In this document: in pieces, positions 7,333 to 14,403 of the stretch
Numbering within the stretch: the stretch's first letter is position 1
Layout of the letters: every line of letters starts with the position of its first letter
Assembly (NCBI GenBank): GCA_020853995.1
Contig: JADYXV010000012.1
Location: 1 to 14,479 of the forward strand
Direction: 5' to 3'
DNA from: Novosphingobium sp.
GTDB lineage: Bacteria; Pseudomonadota; Alphaproteobacteria; Sphingomonadales; Sphingomonadaceae
Length of the DNA stretch: 14,479 bases
The notes under the pieces: generated by a model
Database searches by the model: none
Told to the model about the DNA's origin: nothing
The model's input: only the letters and a program-made list of their open reading frames with translations
Program-made: the position numbers and the translations under genes

Positions 7333-8742
7333 ATGGCCAAGCTCAAAGCATTCACCATGCCCAAATGGGGCATCGAAATGGCCGAAGGCACCATCGCGGA
7401 ATGGATGGTGGCCGAAAACGCCCCTTTCGCGCGCGGTACGATGCTGACGCTGATCGAAACCGACAAGATTACTAACGAAGTCGAAGCGGAAGCCGATGGC
7501 CGCTTTGTCCGCATCATCGCCAAGGCGGGCGAGACTTATGCGGTCGGCGCATTGCTGGCGGTCCTATCCGATGGCGGTGAGGCAACAGCGGCAGAAATCG
7601 ATGCACTGATCGCAGGGTTCCGCCCTTCCGAAACCAGCTTTGACCCCGAAGCTGACACGCCTGCACCTGCTGCAATCGCGGCGCCCGCTCCCATTGCCGC
7701 AATCGCTGTGCCAGAAGGTATCGCGATCAGTCCTGTGGCCTTGGCCAGCGCGCAGGAACTCGGCGTCGATCTGGCGCAAGTCAGCGGTTCGGGCCGCAAT
7801 GGCCGGATTTCGGTGCAGGATGTGCATCAGGCCGCGCGGGGGCCGCAGCCCCTTGCTCTGGTCGGCGCATTCCCGCTCCTGCCCGAAGGCCCGGTCATGG
7901 CAACGCCTGTTGCCCGCCGCCTTGCCGCACTGCACGAACTTGATCTTGCCAAGGTCACCGGCACCGGCCCGCGTGGCCGTGTGCGCAAAGCCGATGTCAT
8001 GGCCGCTATCGCCAATGCCGCGCCAGCGCCACAGCCTGTTGCCGCGCCCGTTGCACCCTCCGCAAGCGGTGCGCCAGACGTTGTGCCCATGTCCTCCATG
8101 CGCCGCACCATTGCGCGGCGGCTGACGCAATCGAAGCAGGAAATCCCGCACTTCTATGTGCGGCGCAGGGTCCGCGCAGATCGCCTTCTGGCACATCGCG
8201 CGGCCACCAATGGCGAAAAGCCCAGCGTCAACGACTACCTCATCCGCGCCTGCGCCTTGGCCCTACTTGATGTGCCAGCGGTGAACATTCAGGTCCACGG
8301 CTCCGATATTCACCAATTCCATCAGGCCGATATCGCCGTGGCCGTGGCAACCGATCGCGGCCTGGTAACCCCCATCGTGTTCGGCGCTGACGATCTTGGG
8401 CTGGCAGAGATTGCCAATGCCATGAAGGGCTTGGCGCAAAAGGCCCGCAGCGGCAAGTTGCGCCCTGAAGAGTTCTCCGGAGGCAGCTTTTCGCTCTCCA
8501 ACCTCGGCGGATTTGGTGTTGAACAGTTCGATGCCATCATCAACCCGCCACAAGGCGCGATCCTTGCGGTGGGCACGGCGCGGCCCGAACCCATCGACGA
8601 TGACGGCGCGATCCGCATCGTGCCGGTGCTGCACTTGTCGCTCAGCTGCGATCACCGCGCCATCGACGGGGCAGACGCCGGCCGCTTCATGGCCGCGCTC
8701 GCCCGGTTGATCGAACAGCCCGCCCTGCTCACCGGCAATTGA
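7333..8742 (+). CDS. Dihydrolipoamide acyltransferase E2 with two peripheral-subunit-binding domains
   Basis: The acyltransferase core of the dehydrogenase complex, 469 residues, moving the acyl group from lipoate to CoA. Domains in order: one lipoyl domain (about 2-78) with the modified Lys45 in IETDKITNEVEA; an Ala/Pro linker; a peripheral-subunit-binding domain (about 132-168, ISPVALASAQELGV to GRNGRISVQDV); a second one (about 189-226, MATPVARRLAALHELDL to GPRGRVRKADV); another Ala/Pro linker; and the catalytic domain (about 250-469) with the active site DHRAIDG (His441, Asp445). Two binding domains with one lipoyl domain reverse the more usual arrangement. The ATG at 7333 is preceded by a G-rich ribosome site; the frame is open upstream, but that overlaps the E1-beta gene and does not look like E2. 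No E3 (lipoamide dehydrogenase) gene is in the window. Confidence 0.93.
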   Translation: MAKLKAFTMPKWGIEMAEGTIAEWMVAENAPFARGTMLTLIETDKITNEVEAEADGRFVRIIAKAGETYAVGALLAVLSDGGEATAAEIDALIAGFRPSETSFDPEADTPAPAAIAAPAPIAAIAVPEGIAISPVALASAQELGVDLAQVSGSGRNGRISVQDVHQAARGPQPLALVGAFPLLPEGPVMATPVARRLAALHELDLAKVTGTGPRGRVRKADVMAAIANAAPAPQPVAAPVAPSASGAPDVVPMSSMRRTIARRLTQSKQEIPHFYVRRRVRADRLLAHRAATNGEKPSVNDYLIRACALALLDVPAVNIQVHGSDIHQFHQADIAVAVATDRGLVTPIVFGADDLGLAEIANAMKGLAQKARSGKLRPEEFSGGSFSLSNLGGFGVEQFDAIINPPQGAILAVGTARPEPIDDDGAIRIVPVLHLSLSCDHRAIDGADAGRFMAALARLIEQPALLTGN

Positions 8743-8756
8743 AGGGAAGCCCAAGG

Positions 8757-9389
8757 ATGACGCGCCTGCTCCACATCAGCGGCAGCCCCCGCAAGGACCG
8801 CTCGCGGTCAGACATGGTGGCGCGGGCCTTCATCAAGCAGTCGGGCGTGACCGAAGTCGAAGCGCTCGATCTTGAAGCGATCAATCTGCCAGACTTCAAC
8901 GGCGCAGCCATCGAAGGACGCTACGCCCTGATCGAAGGGCACGAGGTCAGCCCCGAACTGCACGAGGTATGGGCGCAGATTGGCAAGACCATCGAGCACT
9001 TCTTGTCGTTCGATACGTATGTGTTCAGCGTGCCGATGTGGAACTTCGGCGTGCCGTGGCGGCTGAAGCAATATATCGATGTGCTCACCCAGCCCGGCCT
9101 CACCTTCACCGTCAGCGCAAATGGCGTGAAAGGCATGGCAGCGGGCCGCCGTGCCGTTCTGATCTGCTCGGGCGCGCTTGATATCCGGCCCGGCCAGCCC
9201 GGCAGCGAACTGGATTTCCAGACCGCGTTCATGAAAGCATGGCTGGGCTTCATCGGCATCACCGATGTTCACGTCGTCCAAGTGCGCCCCACGTATGGCA
9301 CGCCCGAACAAGTCGAAGCCGCGATGGCCACGGCCTATGACGAAGCCGCCGAACTCGCTGAACGATTGTCCCGCGCACCCCGCGTATAA
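8757..9389 (+). CDS. FMN-dependent NAD(P)H oxidoreductase, azoreductase (AzoR)-like
   Basis: A flavodoxin-like fold oxidoreductase of 210 residues, close to the AzoR family of FMN-dependent NAD(P)H:quinone/azo reductases. The phosphate-binding loop is SGSPRKDRSRSD (8-19), and PMWNFGVPWRLKQYID (93-108) is the AzoR signature, where the family usually has PMYNF. LTFTVSANGVKGMAAGRRAVLICSGA matches the following block. It is the last gene of the operon, 14 bp after E2, with GGGAAG as ribosome site for the ATG at 8757. Its last 55 bases overlap the end of the minus-strand MaoC gene. A role in quinone reduction or supply of reduced flavin to the pathway is inference; azo reduction itself is unlikely to be the natural function. 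Confidence 0.88.
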   Translation: MTRLLHISGSPRKDRSRSDMVARAFIKQSGVTEVEALDLEAINLPDFNGAAIEGRYALIEGHEVSPELHEVWAQIGKTIEHFLSFDTYVFSVPMWNFGVPWRLKQYIDVLTQPGLTFTVSANGVKGMAAGRRAVLICSGALDIRPGQPGSELDFQTAFMKAWLGFIGITDVHVVQVRPTYGTPEQVEAAMATAYDEAAELAERLSRAPRV

Positions 9390-9847
9390 ACCAGATTGAT
9401 GCTTTCAAACGTCACGCATTCGGTGCCGTCGTCCAGCAACACCGCATAGCGCGTTACCGCCGTCCCGCGATCCTTGCCGCTGCGCGATGGCTCAAGGCTG
9501 ATAATCTCGCTCGTCACATGGATCGTATCGCCCGCGCGCACGGCACGTTTCAGGCGCAAATGCTCCCAGCCCACGCCGCAGACGAAATCGATGTCGGCAT
9601 TGATCGTGTGATCCAGTTGCCGCCACATCGCCAGCACATGGATGCCGCTTGCCACCACTTGCTCGAATACCGATGCCTTGGCCGCTTCGGGATCGGTGTG
9701 GAACCACTGCGGGTCATAGGCCTTTGCGAAAGCCACGATCTCGTCTTCGGTCACCGTACGTGATGCAGACCGGCGCACTTGCCCGATCACCAGATCTTCA
9801 AACTGCAACCACGGTGTGCCGAGGGGAGACATTTCCGGCACTTCCAT
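9335..9847 (-). CDS. MaoC-like hot-dog-fold enoyl-CoA hydratase
   Basis: A single hot-dog-fold MaoC dehydratase domain, 170 residues, expected to hydrate an enoyl-CoA. The catalytic signature is AYDPQWFHTDPEAA, with Asp45 and His50, followed by ASGIHVLAMW in the place of the usual IAHG motif. The tail VTSEIISLEPSRSGKDRGTAVT resembles the final strands of the family. It is the last gene of the minus operon. Its ATG at 9847 overlaps the TGA of the thioesterase (TGATG), so translation is probably coupled; an ATG at 9832 is an alternative. The last residues (about 16 after VYTRG) are low-complexity Ser/Ala and overlap the AzoR-like gene on the other strand, suggesting that the end was acquired by reading into the neighbour. 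Confidence 0.9.
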   Translation of the reverse strand: MEVPEMSPLGTPWLQFEDLVIGQVRRSASRTVTEDEIVAFAKAYDPQWFHTDPEAAKASVFEQVVASGIHVLAMWRQLDHTINADIDFVCGVGWEHLRLKRAVRAGDTIHVTSEIISLEPSRSGKDRGTAVTRYAVLLDDGTECVTFESINLVYTRGARDNRSASSAASS

Positions 9848-10782
9848 CAGATCTTTCCTTCGCGTTTCTGTTCAAGCAACCGCGCCAGCCCCTGCTGCAC
9901 AACCGTTGCCACCAGCGTGCCATCGCGCCGGAACACTTTGCCCGTGCCCAGCACCCGCGCGCCTGACGCCACCTGGCTATCCAGTGCATAAAGCAGCCAT
10001 TCGTCCACGCGAAAGTTTCCGTGAAACCAGATCGCGTGATCAAGGCTGGATGTCTGCAAATGATCATCCGTCCAGCACAGCCCCAAAGGCCGCAACGCCG
10101 TCTGCATGATATGCGTATCACTGGCATAAGCCAGCAACCGCTGGTGCATATGCAGTGGCGCATCCACCGCCGCATTGGCACGAAACCAGAAGTGACGCCT
10201 TGCGGGCCGCACCGCAGGCTCGCCGATGAAAAACTCTTCCACCGGCCGCCATTCAAACTGCTGGCGCCGGCACCAGAACGGCCGGTGGCGCAGCGGCACA
10301 TCATCCAGCCTGCGCGCCATGATCGCTGGCAGCGGCTCCAGCCCGTCCGGCCCTGCCACATCGGGCATCGCATCCTGATGCACGCCTCCCGCTTCGGGCA
10401 TCTGGAACGATGCCATGGCATAGGCAACCGGCTGACCGTCCTGCGTCACTGCCACGCGCCGCTGGGCAAAGCTGCGGCCATCGGTATCGCGCTCTATTGC
10501 AAAGTCCAGGGCGCGGTCGGTCAATCCGGCGCGCTGGTAGAACAGATGCATCGCGTGGACCAGCTTGTCGGCGGGCACAGTCATCTGCATCGCGGCCAGT
10601 GCCTGCGATACGATCATCCCGCCATAAAGGCGCAGCAACCCGCTGGGCAGTGGCCGCGATTGAAAGCGGTCAGGCCCGGTCTGGTCAAATTCGTACGCGG
10701 CGTGGCGTTCAAGGTCGGGGTCGTCGGGGAACGGGTTGGCCGCGCCGATCCCCCCGCCCGCTTCACCCTCCGGCGTTGGCAC
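9847..10782 (-). CDS. tesB: Acyl-CoA thioesterase II (TesB-type)
   Basis: A double hot-dog acyl-CoA thioesterase II, 311 residues, hydrolysing acyl-CoA to the free acid and CoA. The two domains are seen from LLRLYGGMIVSQALAAM (49-65) and from HQRLLAYASDTHIM (213-226). Catalytic residues can be matched to E. coli TesB (Asp204, Thr228, Gln278): Asp222 in ASD, Ser246 in SSLDHAIWFH (Ser for Thr, a conservative change), and Gln296 in VVQQG. The best available start is a GTG at 10782, only 5 bp after the stop of the Rieske gene and without a Shine-Dalgarno, so coupled translation is likely and the exact start is uncertain. It overlaps the MaoC start downstream. In this operon it may drain CoA esters or release a pathway acid (inference). 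Confidence 0.9.
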   Translation of the reverse strand: MPTPEGEAGGGIGAANPFPDDPDLERHAAYEFDQTGPDRFQSRPLPSGLLRLYGGMIVSQALAAMQMTVPADKLVHAMHLFYQRAGLTDRALDFAIERDTDGRSFAQRRVAVTQDGQPVAYAMASFQMPEAGGVHQDAMPDVAGPDGLEPLPAIMARRLDDVPLRHRPFWCRRQQFEWRPVEEFFIGEPAVRPARRHFWFRANAAVDAPLHMHQRLLAYASDTHIMQTALRPLGLCWTDDHLQTSSLDHAIWFHGNFRVDEWLLYALDSQVASGARVLGTGKVFRRDGTLVATVVQQGLARLLEQKREGKI

Positions 10783-10787
10783 CGAAA

Positions 10788-12014
10788 TCAGCCGCGCTCC
10801 ACAAACGGGGCGAGCACCGGTTCAACCCGCGCGGCCTGCGGCACCCGGTCAATCCCGATGCGGCGATCCAGCTCCTCGTGCCAATGGTAGATCCGCCGTT
10901 CCTGATAATTCAACGACATGCCCTGAAAGCCCGGACCTTCAAGCGATTCCTGAATCTGCGGGGCAAATTGCAGGTCTTCGTACAATATCCGCTCCCAGTT
11001 CTTGATGCGGGTTTCCCACAGCGGGTTGGGGTTTGCCGGATCATGATCTGGCGCCACCCAGCTTGATACAACCCGCGTGCGGCGCGGACCCAGCGGCCAG
11101 AATTGCAGGATCGGAATGCCCGTAGGCGCAGGCGGCATGACGAAATTGGGGTAGATGTGATAGCTGATGTTGTTGGTCGCGGTGAATTCCGAAACCGTGG
11201 GAATTTCGGGCATCCCCTTGGTGCCGGGGTCCACCCACCCCTCCCTGCGGTTGGGCGTCACCATCCGGCTGTGCCCGTTGGGCCACAGCGTCACGATCAT
11301 GGCGCGGTGATCCAGAAACCGGTCCACCGTGTTCTCGTGGATCGATTTCAGGTGGTACACCTCAAGGAACGCATCGAGCAGCACCTTGACGTTGCAATCA
11401 ACTTCATATTCGCGGGCATCGACCAGCTTCAGCGTCGCCAGTTGCAGCTCCTCCAGCTCCGCCGCCATCGGGCCGATATGCTCGATCAAAGGCTGGGCAT
11501 CAGGGTCACCGTTGATGAAGATCAGCGATCCCAGCAGCTCGCACCGCACTGATGAAAGCGAATGGCACGCCATATCGAAATCGGGAAAATCGCGCTTGTC
11601 ACGCACCGCCGTCAGCTTGCCGTCAAGCGTGTAGCTCCACCCGTGATAACCGCAGACGAACCCGCGCGCGCTGCCTGCATCCTCTTTCACCAGCGGCGCA
11701 CCGCGATGCTTGCAGGTGTTGTAAAACGCCCTGACCTCGCCCGAAAGCGTGCGCACAACAATCACCGGACTGCCGGTGTTGCGCGTCAGAAACCATGATC
11801 CCGGCTCGGCCACCTGATCGGTATGTCCGGCATAGAGCCAGGCCTTGTTCCACATCTCGCGCTGCTCAAGGCTCAGGAAATCGGCATCGACATAGCGCGC
11901 CGCCGGTATGGATGGCAGCGCCGGAAAACCCTCGGGCGGGTCCTTGCGGTCCCGCTCCCATGCCATGCGATCAAGGTCAGCTTGATGACCCCGGCCGGTC
12001 GCCTGATCTAGCAT
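10788..12014 (-). CDS. Rieske [2Fe-2S] aromatic-ring-hydroxylating-type oxygenase, alpha subunit
   Basis: A second stand-alone Rieske oxygenase alpha subunit, 408 residues. The cluster motif is C101-x-H103-x17-C121-x2-H124 (CKHRGA ... CGYHGW). The iron site is in DAFLEVYHLKSIH with His221, His226 and bridging Glu218, again Glu rather than Asp. It differs clearly from the first Rieske protein outside these motifs, so it is not a recent duplicate. The ATG at 12014 has an excellent AAGGAG ribosome site and is preceded by the best promoter in the window, with an operator-like palindrome in its spacer. First gene of a three-gene operon with TesB and MaoC. No ferredoxin, reductase or beta-subunit gene is nearby. 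The substrate is unknown; hydroxylation or demethylation of an organic acid is consistent with the neighbours. Confidence 0.93.
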   Translation of the reverse strand: MLDQATGRGHQADLDRMAWERDRKDPPEGFPALPSIPAARYVDADFLSLEQREMWNKAWLYAGHTDQVAEPGSWFLTRNTGSPVIVVRTLSGEVRAFYNTCKHRGAPLVKEDAGSARGFVCGYHGWSYTLDGKLTAVRDKRDFPDFDMACHSLSSVRCELLGSLIFINGDPDAQPLIEHIGPMAAELEELQLATLKLVDAREYEVDCNVKVLLDAFLEVYHLKSIHENTVDRFLDHRAMIVTLWPNGHSRMVTPNRREGWVDPGTKGMPEIPTVSEFTATNNISYHIYPNFVMPPAPTGIPILQFWPLGPRRTRVVSSWVAPDHDPANPNPLWETRIKNWERILYEDLQFAPQIQESLEGPGFQGMSLNYQERRIYHWHEELDRRIGIDRVPQAARVEPVLAPFVERG

Positions 12015-12048
12015 GGTATGCTCCTTGAAAAATGGATCTTACCTGCAC

Positions 12049-12078
12049 ATAATAAAAACATACATGTATGCTTGTAAA
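12049..12078 (-). promoter_or_regulatory. Sigma-70-type promoter of the Rieske-TesB-MaoC operon
   Basis: Read on the minus strand, TTTACA (12073-12078; 5 of 6 to consensus) and TATTAT (12049-12054; 5 of 6) are separated by 18 bp. This lies 35-64 bp upstream of the Rieske ATG and points toward it. The palindrome CATACATGTATG fills the centre of the spacer, so a bound repressor would block RNA polymerase directly. Confidence 0.65.
12054..12075. promoter_or_regulatory. Candidate TetR operator, second copy
   Basis: A perfect 12-bp palindrome CATACATGTATG (12059-12070) has A-rich sequence to its left and CTT to its right. Aligned with the tetR/SDR palindrome (minus strand of 3009-3034), it shares AAAAACAT, then C, TG, ATGCTT at the same spacing; the two differ inside the core at compensating positions (A/T pair against G/C pair), which preserves symmetry. 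The compensating differences are what a conserved dimer-binding site would show. Confidence 0.65.
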
Positions 12079-12106
12079 GCACGGATTGGCGGTAGGCAAA
12101 GATTGG

Positions 12107-12121
12107 CAAATCTGCGATTTG
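12107..12121. promoter_or_regulatory. Short dyad upstream of the VOC gene
   Basis: CAAATC (12107-12112) and GATTTG (12116-12121) are perfect inverted repeats around TGC. GGCAAA also occurs twice exactly 10 bp apart (12095 and 12105). This could be a regulator site for the VOC promoter. I see no convincing -35/-10 pair for that gene. Confidence 0.3.
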
Positions 12122-12175
12122 TGTTGCCGGGCACACCAAGGCTGATCGGGCGCAAACCCTGGAGATACAAGCAAC

Positions 12176-12631
12176 ATGGAAATCCTGTCAGGCATCTTCC
12201 ACCACGGCATCATTGTTGACAGCATCGATACCGCCATGGCCGATATCACCCGCGCAACCGGTGTCACATGGTCCTCTGTCCGCGCTTTTGATCCGTTGCG
12301 GGTATGGACGCCCGAACACGGGCGCGGTGAGGCGCATCTGCGCGTTGCCTATTCCCGCACAGGGCCGGTCCGTCTGGAACTTGTAGAAACGCCCCAAGGT
12401 TCGCCTTACGATGCCTTGCGCACAGGCGATATGTCGCACATCGGCGTGTGGGTCGATAATGTCGGCGATGCGCTGGATGAATTGTGTGCGCAAGGATGGC
12501 AGATCCTGCTTGCAGGCGCATCGCCGCGCCATCGTCATGGCTCGATGGCCTATATCCGGCGCAATGATGGCCCGGTCATCGAACTGGTTGGCAAAGAGCT
12601 GCTGCCCATGCTGGCCGAGTGGTGGGCCTGA
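12176..12631 (+). CDS. VOC-family (glyoxalase/epimerase-fold) protein
   Basis: A 151-residue vicinal-oxygen-chelate protein with two beta-alpha-beta-beta-beta modules. All four metal-ligand positions are filled: His10 (HHGIIV), Glu68 (RLELVE), His88 (SHIGVWV) and Glu136 (PVIELVG). The spacing is close to that of methylmalonyl-CoA epimerase (His12, Gln65, His91, Glu141), so a metal-dependent epimerase, lyase or glyoxalase-like role is possible. A ring-cleaving extradiol dioxygenase is less likely at this length. The ATG at 12176 has GGAGA about ten bases upstream. The gene is divergent from the second Rieske operon and may share its regulator. Exact reaction unknown. Confidence 0.88.
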   Translation: MEILSGIFHHGIIVDSIDTAMADITRATGVTWSSVRAFDPLRVWTPEHGRGEAHLRVAYSRTGPVRLELVETPQGSPYDALRTGDMSHIGVWVDNVGDALDELCAQGWQILLAGASPRHRHGSMAYIRRNDGPVIELVGKELLPMLAEWWA

Positions 12632-12721
12632 CGCCAGATAACCTTCGATCAAGCCCGTAAATTTCGCCGGCCTCACCCCACACTATGCCGGAATTGCGTA
12701 CATGGCCTTTCCAAAAGGAAG

Positions 12722-12749
12722 TTGACTCCATGTTGCCGTGCAGCATTAT
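12722..12749 (+). promoter_or_regulatory. Candidate promoter of the TonB-dependent receptor
   Basis: TTGACT (12722-12727; 5 of 6) and CATTAT (12744-12749; 4 of 6) are separated by 16 bp and point toward the receptor gene. No copy of the CATNC-NN-GNATG operator is present, so the receptor may be regulated differently from the catabolic operons. Confidence 0.4.
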
Positions 12750-12830
12750 CAATCCCGGACAAGCGTCAGGGAACTGAGATAAAACGGCGCCTGTCCCCGG
12801 GGTAATACAACAAGACCGATCTTGCTGCGC

Positions 12831-12860
12831 CATGTGCGGCAAGGGCTGAGGGCGCACATG
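12831..12860. repeat. 8-bp perfect inverted repeat in the receptor leader
   Basis: CATGTGCG (12831-12838) and CGCACATG (12853-12860) are perfectly complementary across a 14-base spacer, within the predicted untranslated leader. It could form a hairpin in RNA or bind a dimeric regulator. Confidence 0.4.
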
Positions 12861-13017
12861 CCTTTTGCCCGGTGGCGGAGTTTGCCCTGCGAAGTTGATC
12901 GCGGGAGTACGACGCAAGCTCATGTTGCAACGCAACAGAGCCTCCACAGCGGAGACCATGGGGCAGGTGCGATGAAGGTGCGGGAATACCTGCATTTCAG
13001 CATAGGGGGTTGATCGA

Positions 13018-14403
13018 ATGAATACGAAAACAGGGCTCAAATCACGGGCCATGAGGGCATTGGGTGTAAGCACGATCCTTTCCACGCTGGTCTTGCCGAT
13101 GGCTGCGTATGCCGCAGAGCCTCAGGATGCGCCGGTTCCCTCAGCCGATCCGGCCGAGGACCAGAGCGGCGGCCTTGGCGAAATCATTGTCACCGCCACG
13201 CGCGATGCCACTTCGATCCAGAAGGTGCCGATTTCGATGCAAGCGCTGAGCACCGAAGTGCTCGCGCAGCGCCAGATCAAGGGCCTGACCGATTTTGCCG
13301 CGTTGCTACCATCGGTCACCTTTGCGGGCATCGGTCCGGGGCGCAACACGCCCTATTTCCGCGGTATCGTACCAGCAGGTGGCGCGCGTGAATCGGTCGG
13401 TTACTACATCGACGATATTCCGATCACCGGCACCGGTCTGCCTGATGTGCAGGTTTACGACATTGCGCGCATCGAGGCGCTTTCCGGTCCGCAAGGCACG
13501 CTGTACGGCGCCGGTTCGCTGGCCGGTACGATCCGCTTCATCTCGAACAAACCCAAGCTGGATACTTTCGAATTCGGCTATGATGCTGAAGTGAACAAGT
13601 ACGGCAAAGGTGATTTTGGCGGCCAATACCAGTCATTCATCAACGTTCCGGTTTCCAGCACTCTGGCTGTGCGCGCGATGGGCTTTTATCGTCGTGACGG
13701 TGGATATATTGACAATAAGCCAAACAATGCCGTCTTCAATGACGGCAGCCCTTCGGTGCTGACGTTGGGCGATGATAATCCGGACACCAGCTTCACACTC
13801 GACAATTCGGACATTGCCAAAGACGACTATAATACGATCGAAGGCTATGGCGGCCGGCTCCAAGTGCTGTGGGAACCTGCCGATGGCTGGGCGATCATGC
13901 CACAGATTACCGCGCAACAGCAAATTGCCAGCGGCTATTTCGGCTTTGATCCTCGCGTTGGTGATCTTGAAGTGCATGATTACGACGTGACCGAGCAGAA
14001 CGACAAGTTCTACCAGGCGGCTCTCACCATCAACGGGCATATCGGCGATTGGGACATCGTTTCAGCAACTGGATATTATCAACGCCAGATCAAGCTATTG
14101 AACGATTACACCTACTATACTGTCACCTATGATGGCTTTGGGGCTGGATACGAAAGCTATCTCCAGTTCTTTGACAAGAACGGATGCACTGGGTCAGGCG
14201 CAACACTCAAATGTTCAAGCTTGATCAACCCCACGCAATATTATCGCGGTTTGCGCAACGAAAAGAAGTTTACCCAGGAACTGCGCATATCGACGCCCAA
14301 ATCGTGGCCTTTTGATGTGACACTCGGTGGCTTTTATCATCGCCAAAACAATGAAGTGAACAATGACTATGCAATCCACGGTCTCGATAAGATCGTGGGT
14401 TAG
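13018..14403 (+). pseudogene. TonB-dependent receptor, truncated in mid-barrel
   Basis: An outer-membrane TonB-dependent receptor that would import a siderophore or, in sphingomonads, often an organic substrate. A signal peptide (about 1-32, ending AAYAAE) is followed by a TonB box GEIIVTATR (54-62). The plug domain follows, with FAALLPSVTFAG, YFRGIV, YYIDDIPITG and the closing IEALSGPQGTLYGAGSLAGTI (157-177). Barrel strands then alternate up to residue 461. Family members usually run about 700-850 residues and finish in an aromatic-ended strand; here a TAG ends the frame with roughly half the barrel missing. The other two forward frames also stop within 15 bases (14408 and 14415), so a single frameshift does not explain the loss. 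The ATG at 13018 has an AGGGGGT ribosome site. A half barrel cannot work as a channel, so I call it disrupted. Confidence 0.75.

Larger units (their letters stand above)
12632..13017 (+). other. 386-bp non-coding leader between VOC and TonB-receptor genes
   Basis: No convincing gene is seen here on either strand; short frames have no recognisable protein features. It holds a promoter candidate at 12722-12749 and an inverted repeat at 12831-12860. A smaller dyad, GTTGC (12924-12928) and GCAAC (12932-12936), lies further down, and CCTTT/AAAGG (12706-12718) lies just upstream of the -35. If the promoter is right, the receptor mRNA has a leader of roughly 260 nucleotides. Confidence 0.5.

Noticed and set aside
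5318..8742. Housekeeping pyruvate dehydrogenase complex
   Set aside because: The beta subunit lacks the N-terminal lipoyl domain usual in alphaproteobacterial PdhB, no E3 gene follows, and the genes sit within an oxygenase operon.
10021..10890. 289-codon plus-strand frame
   Set aside because: Antisense to the TesB gene, which retains catalytic residues; the frame is rich in His/Arg/Pro and looks like a shadow.
12176..12631. Extradiol ring-cleavage dioxygenase
   Set aside because: The protein has only two modules and 151 residues with an epimerase-like His/Glu/His/Glu ligand pattern; typical two-domain extradiol enzymes are about twice this length.
12822..13013. 63-codon plus-strand frame before the receptor
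   Set aside because: No Shine-Dalgarno and no recognisable features; the region is better explained as a leader.
12576..13085. 169-codon minus-strand frame in the leader region
   Set aside because: It overlaps the ends of both the VOC and receptor genes, has no ribosome site or domain features, and would be antisense to the receptor signal peptide.
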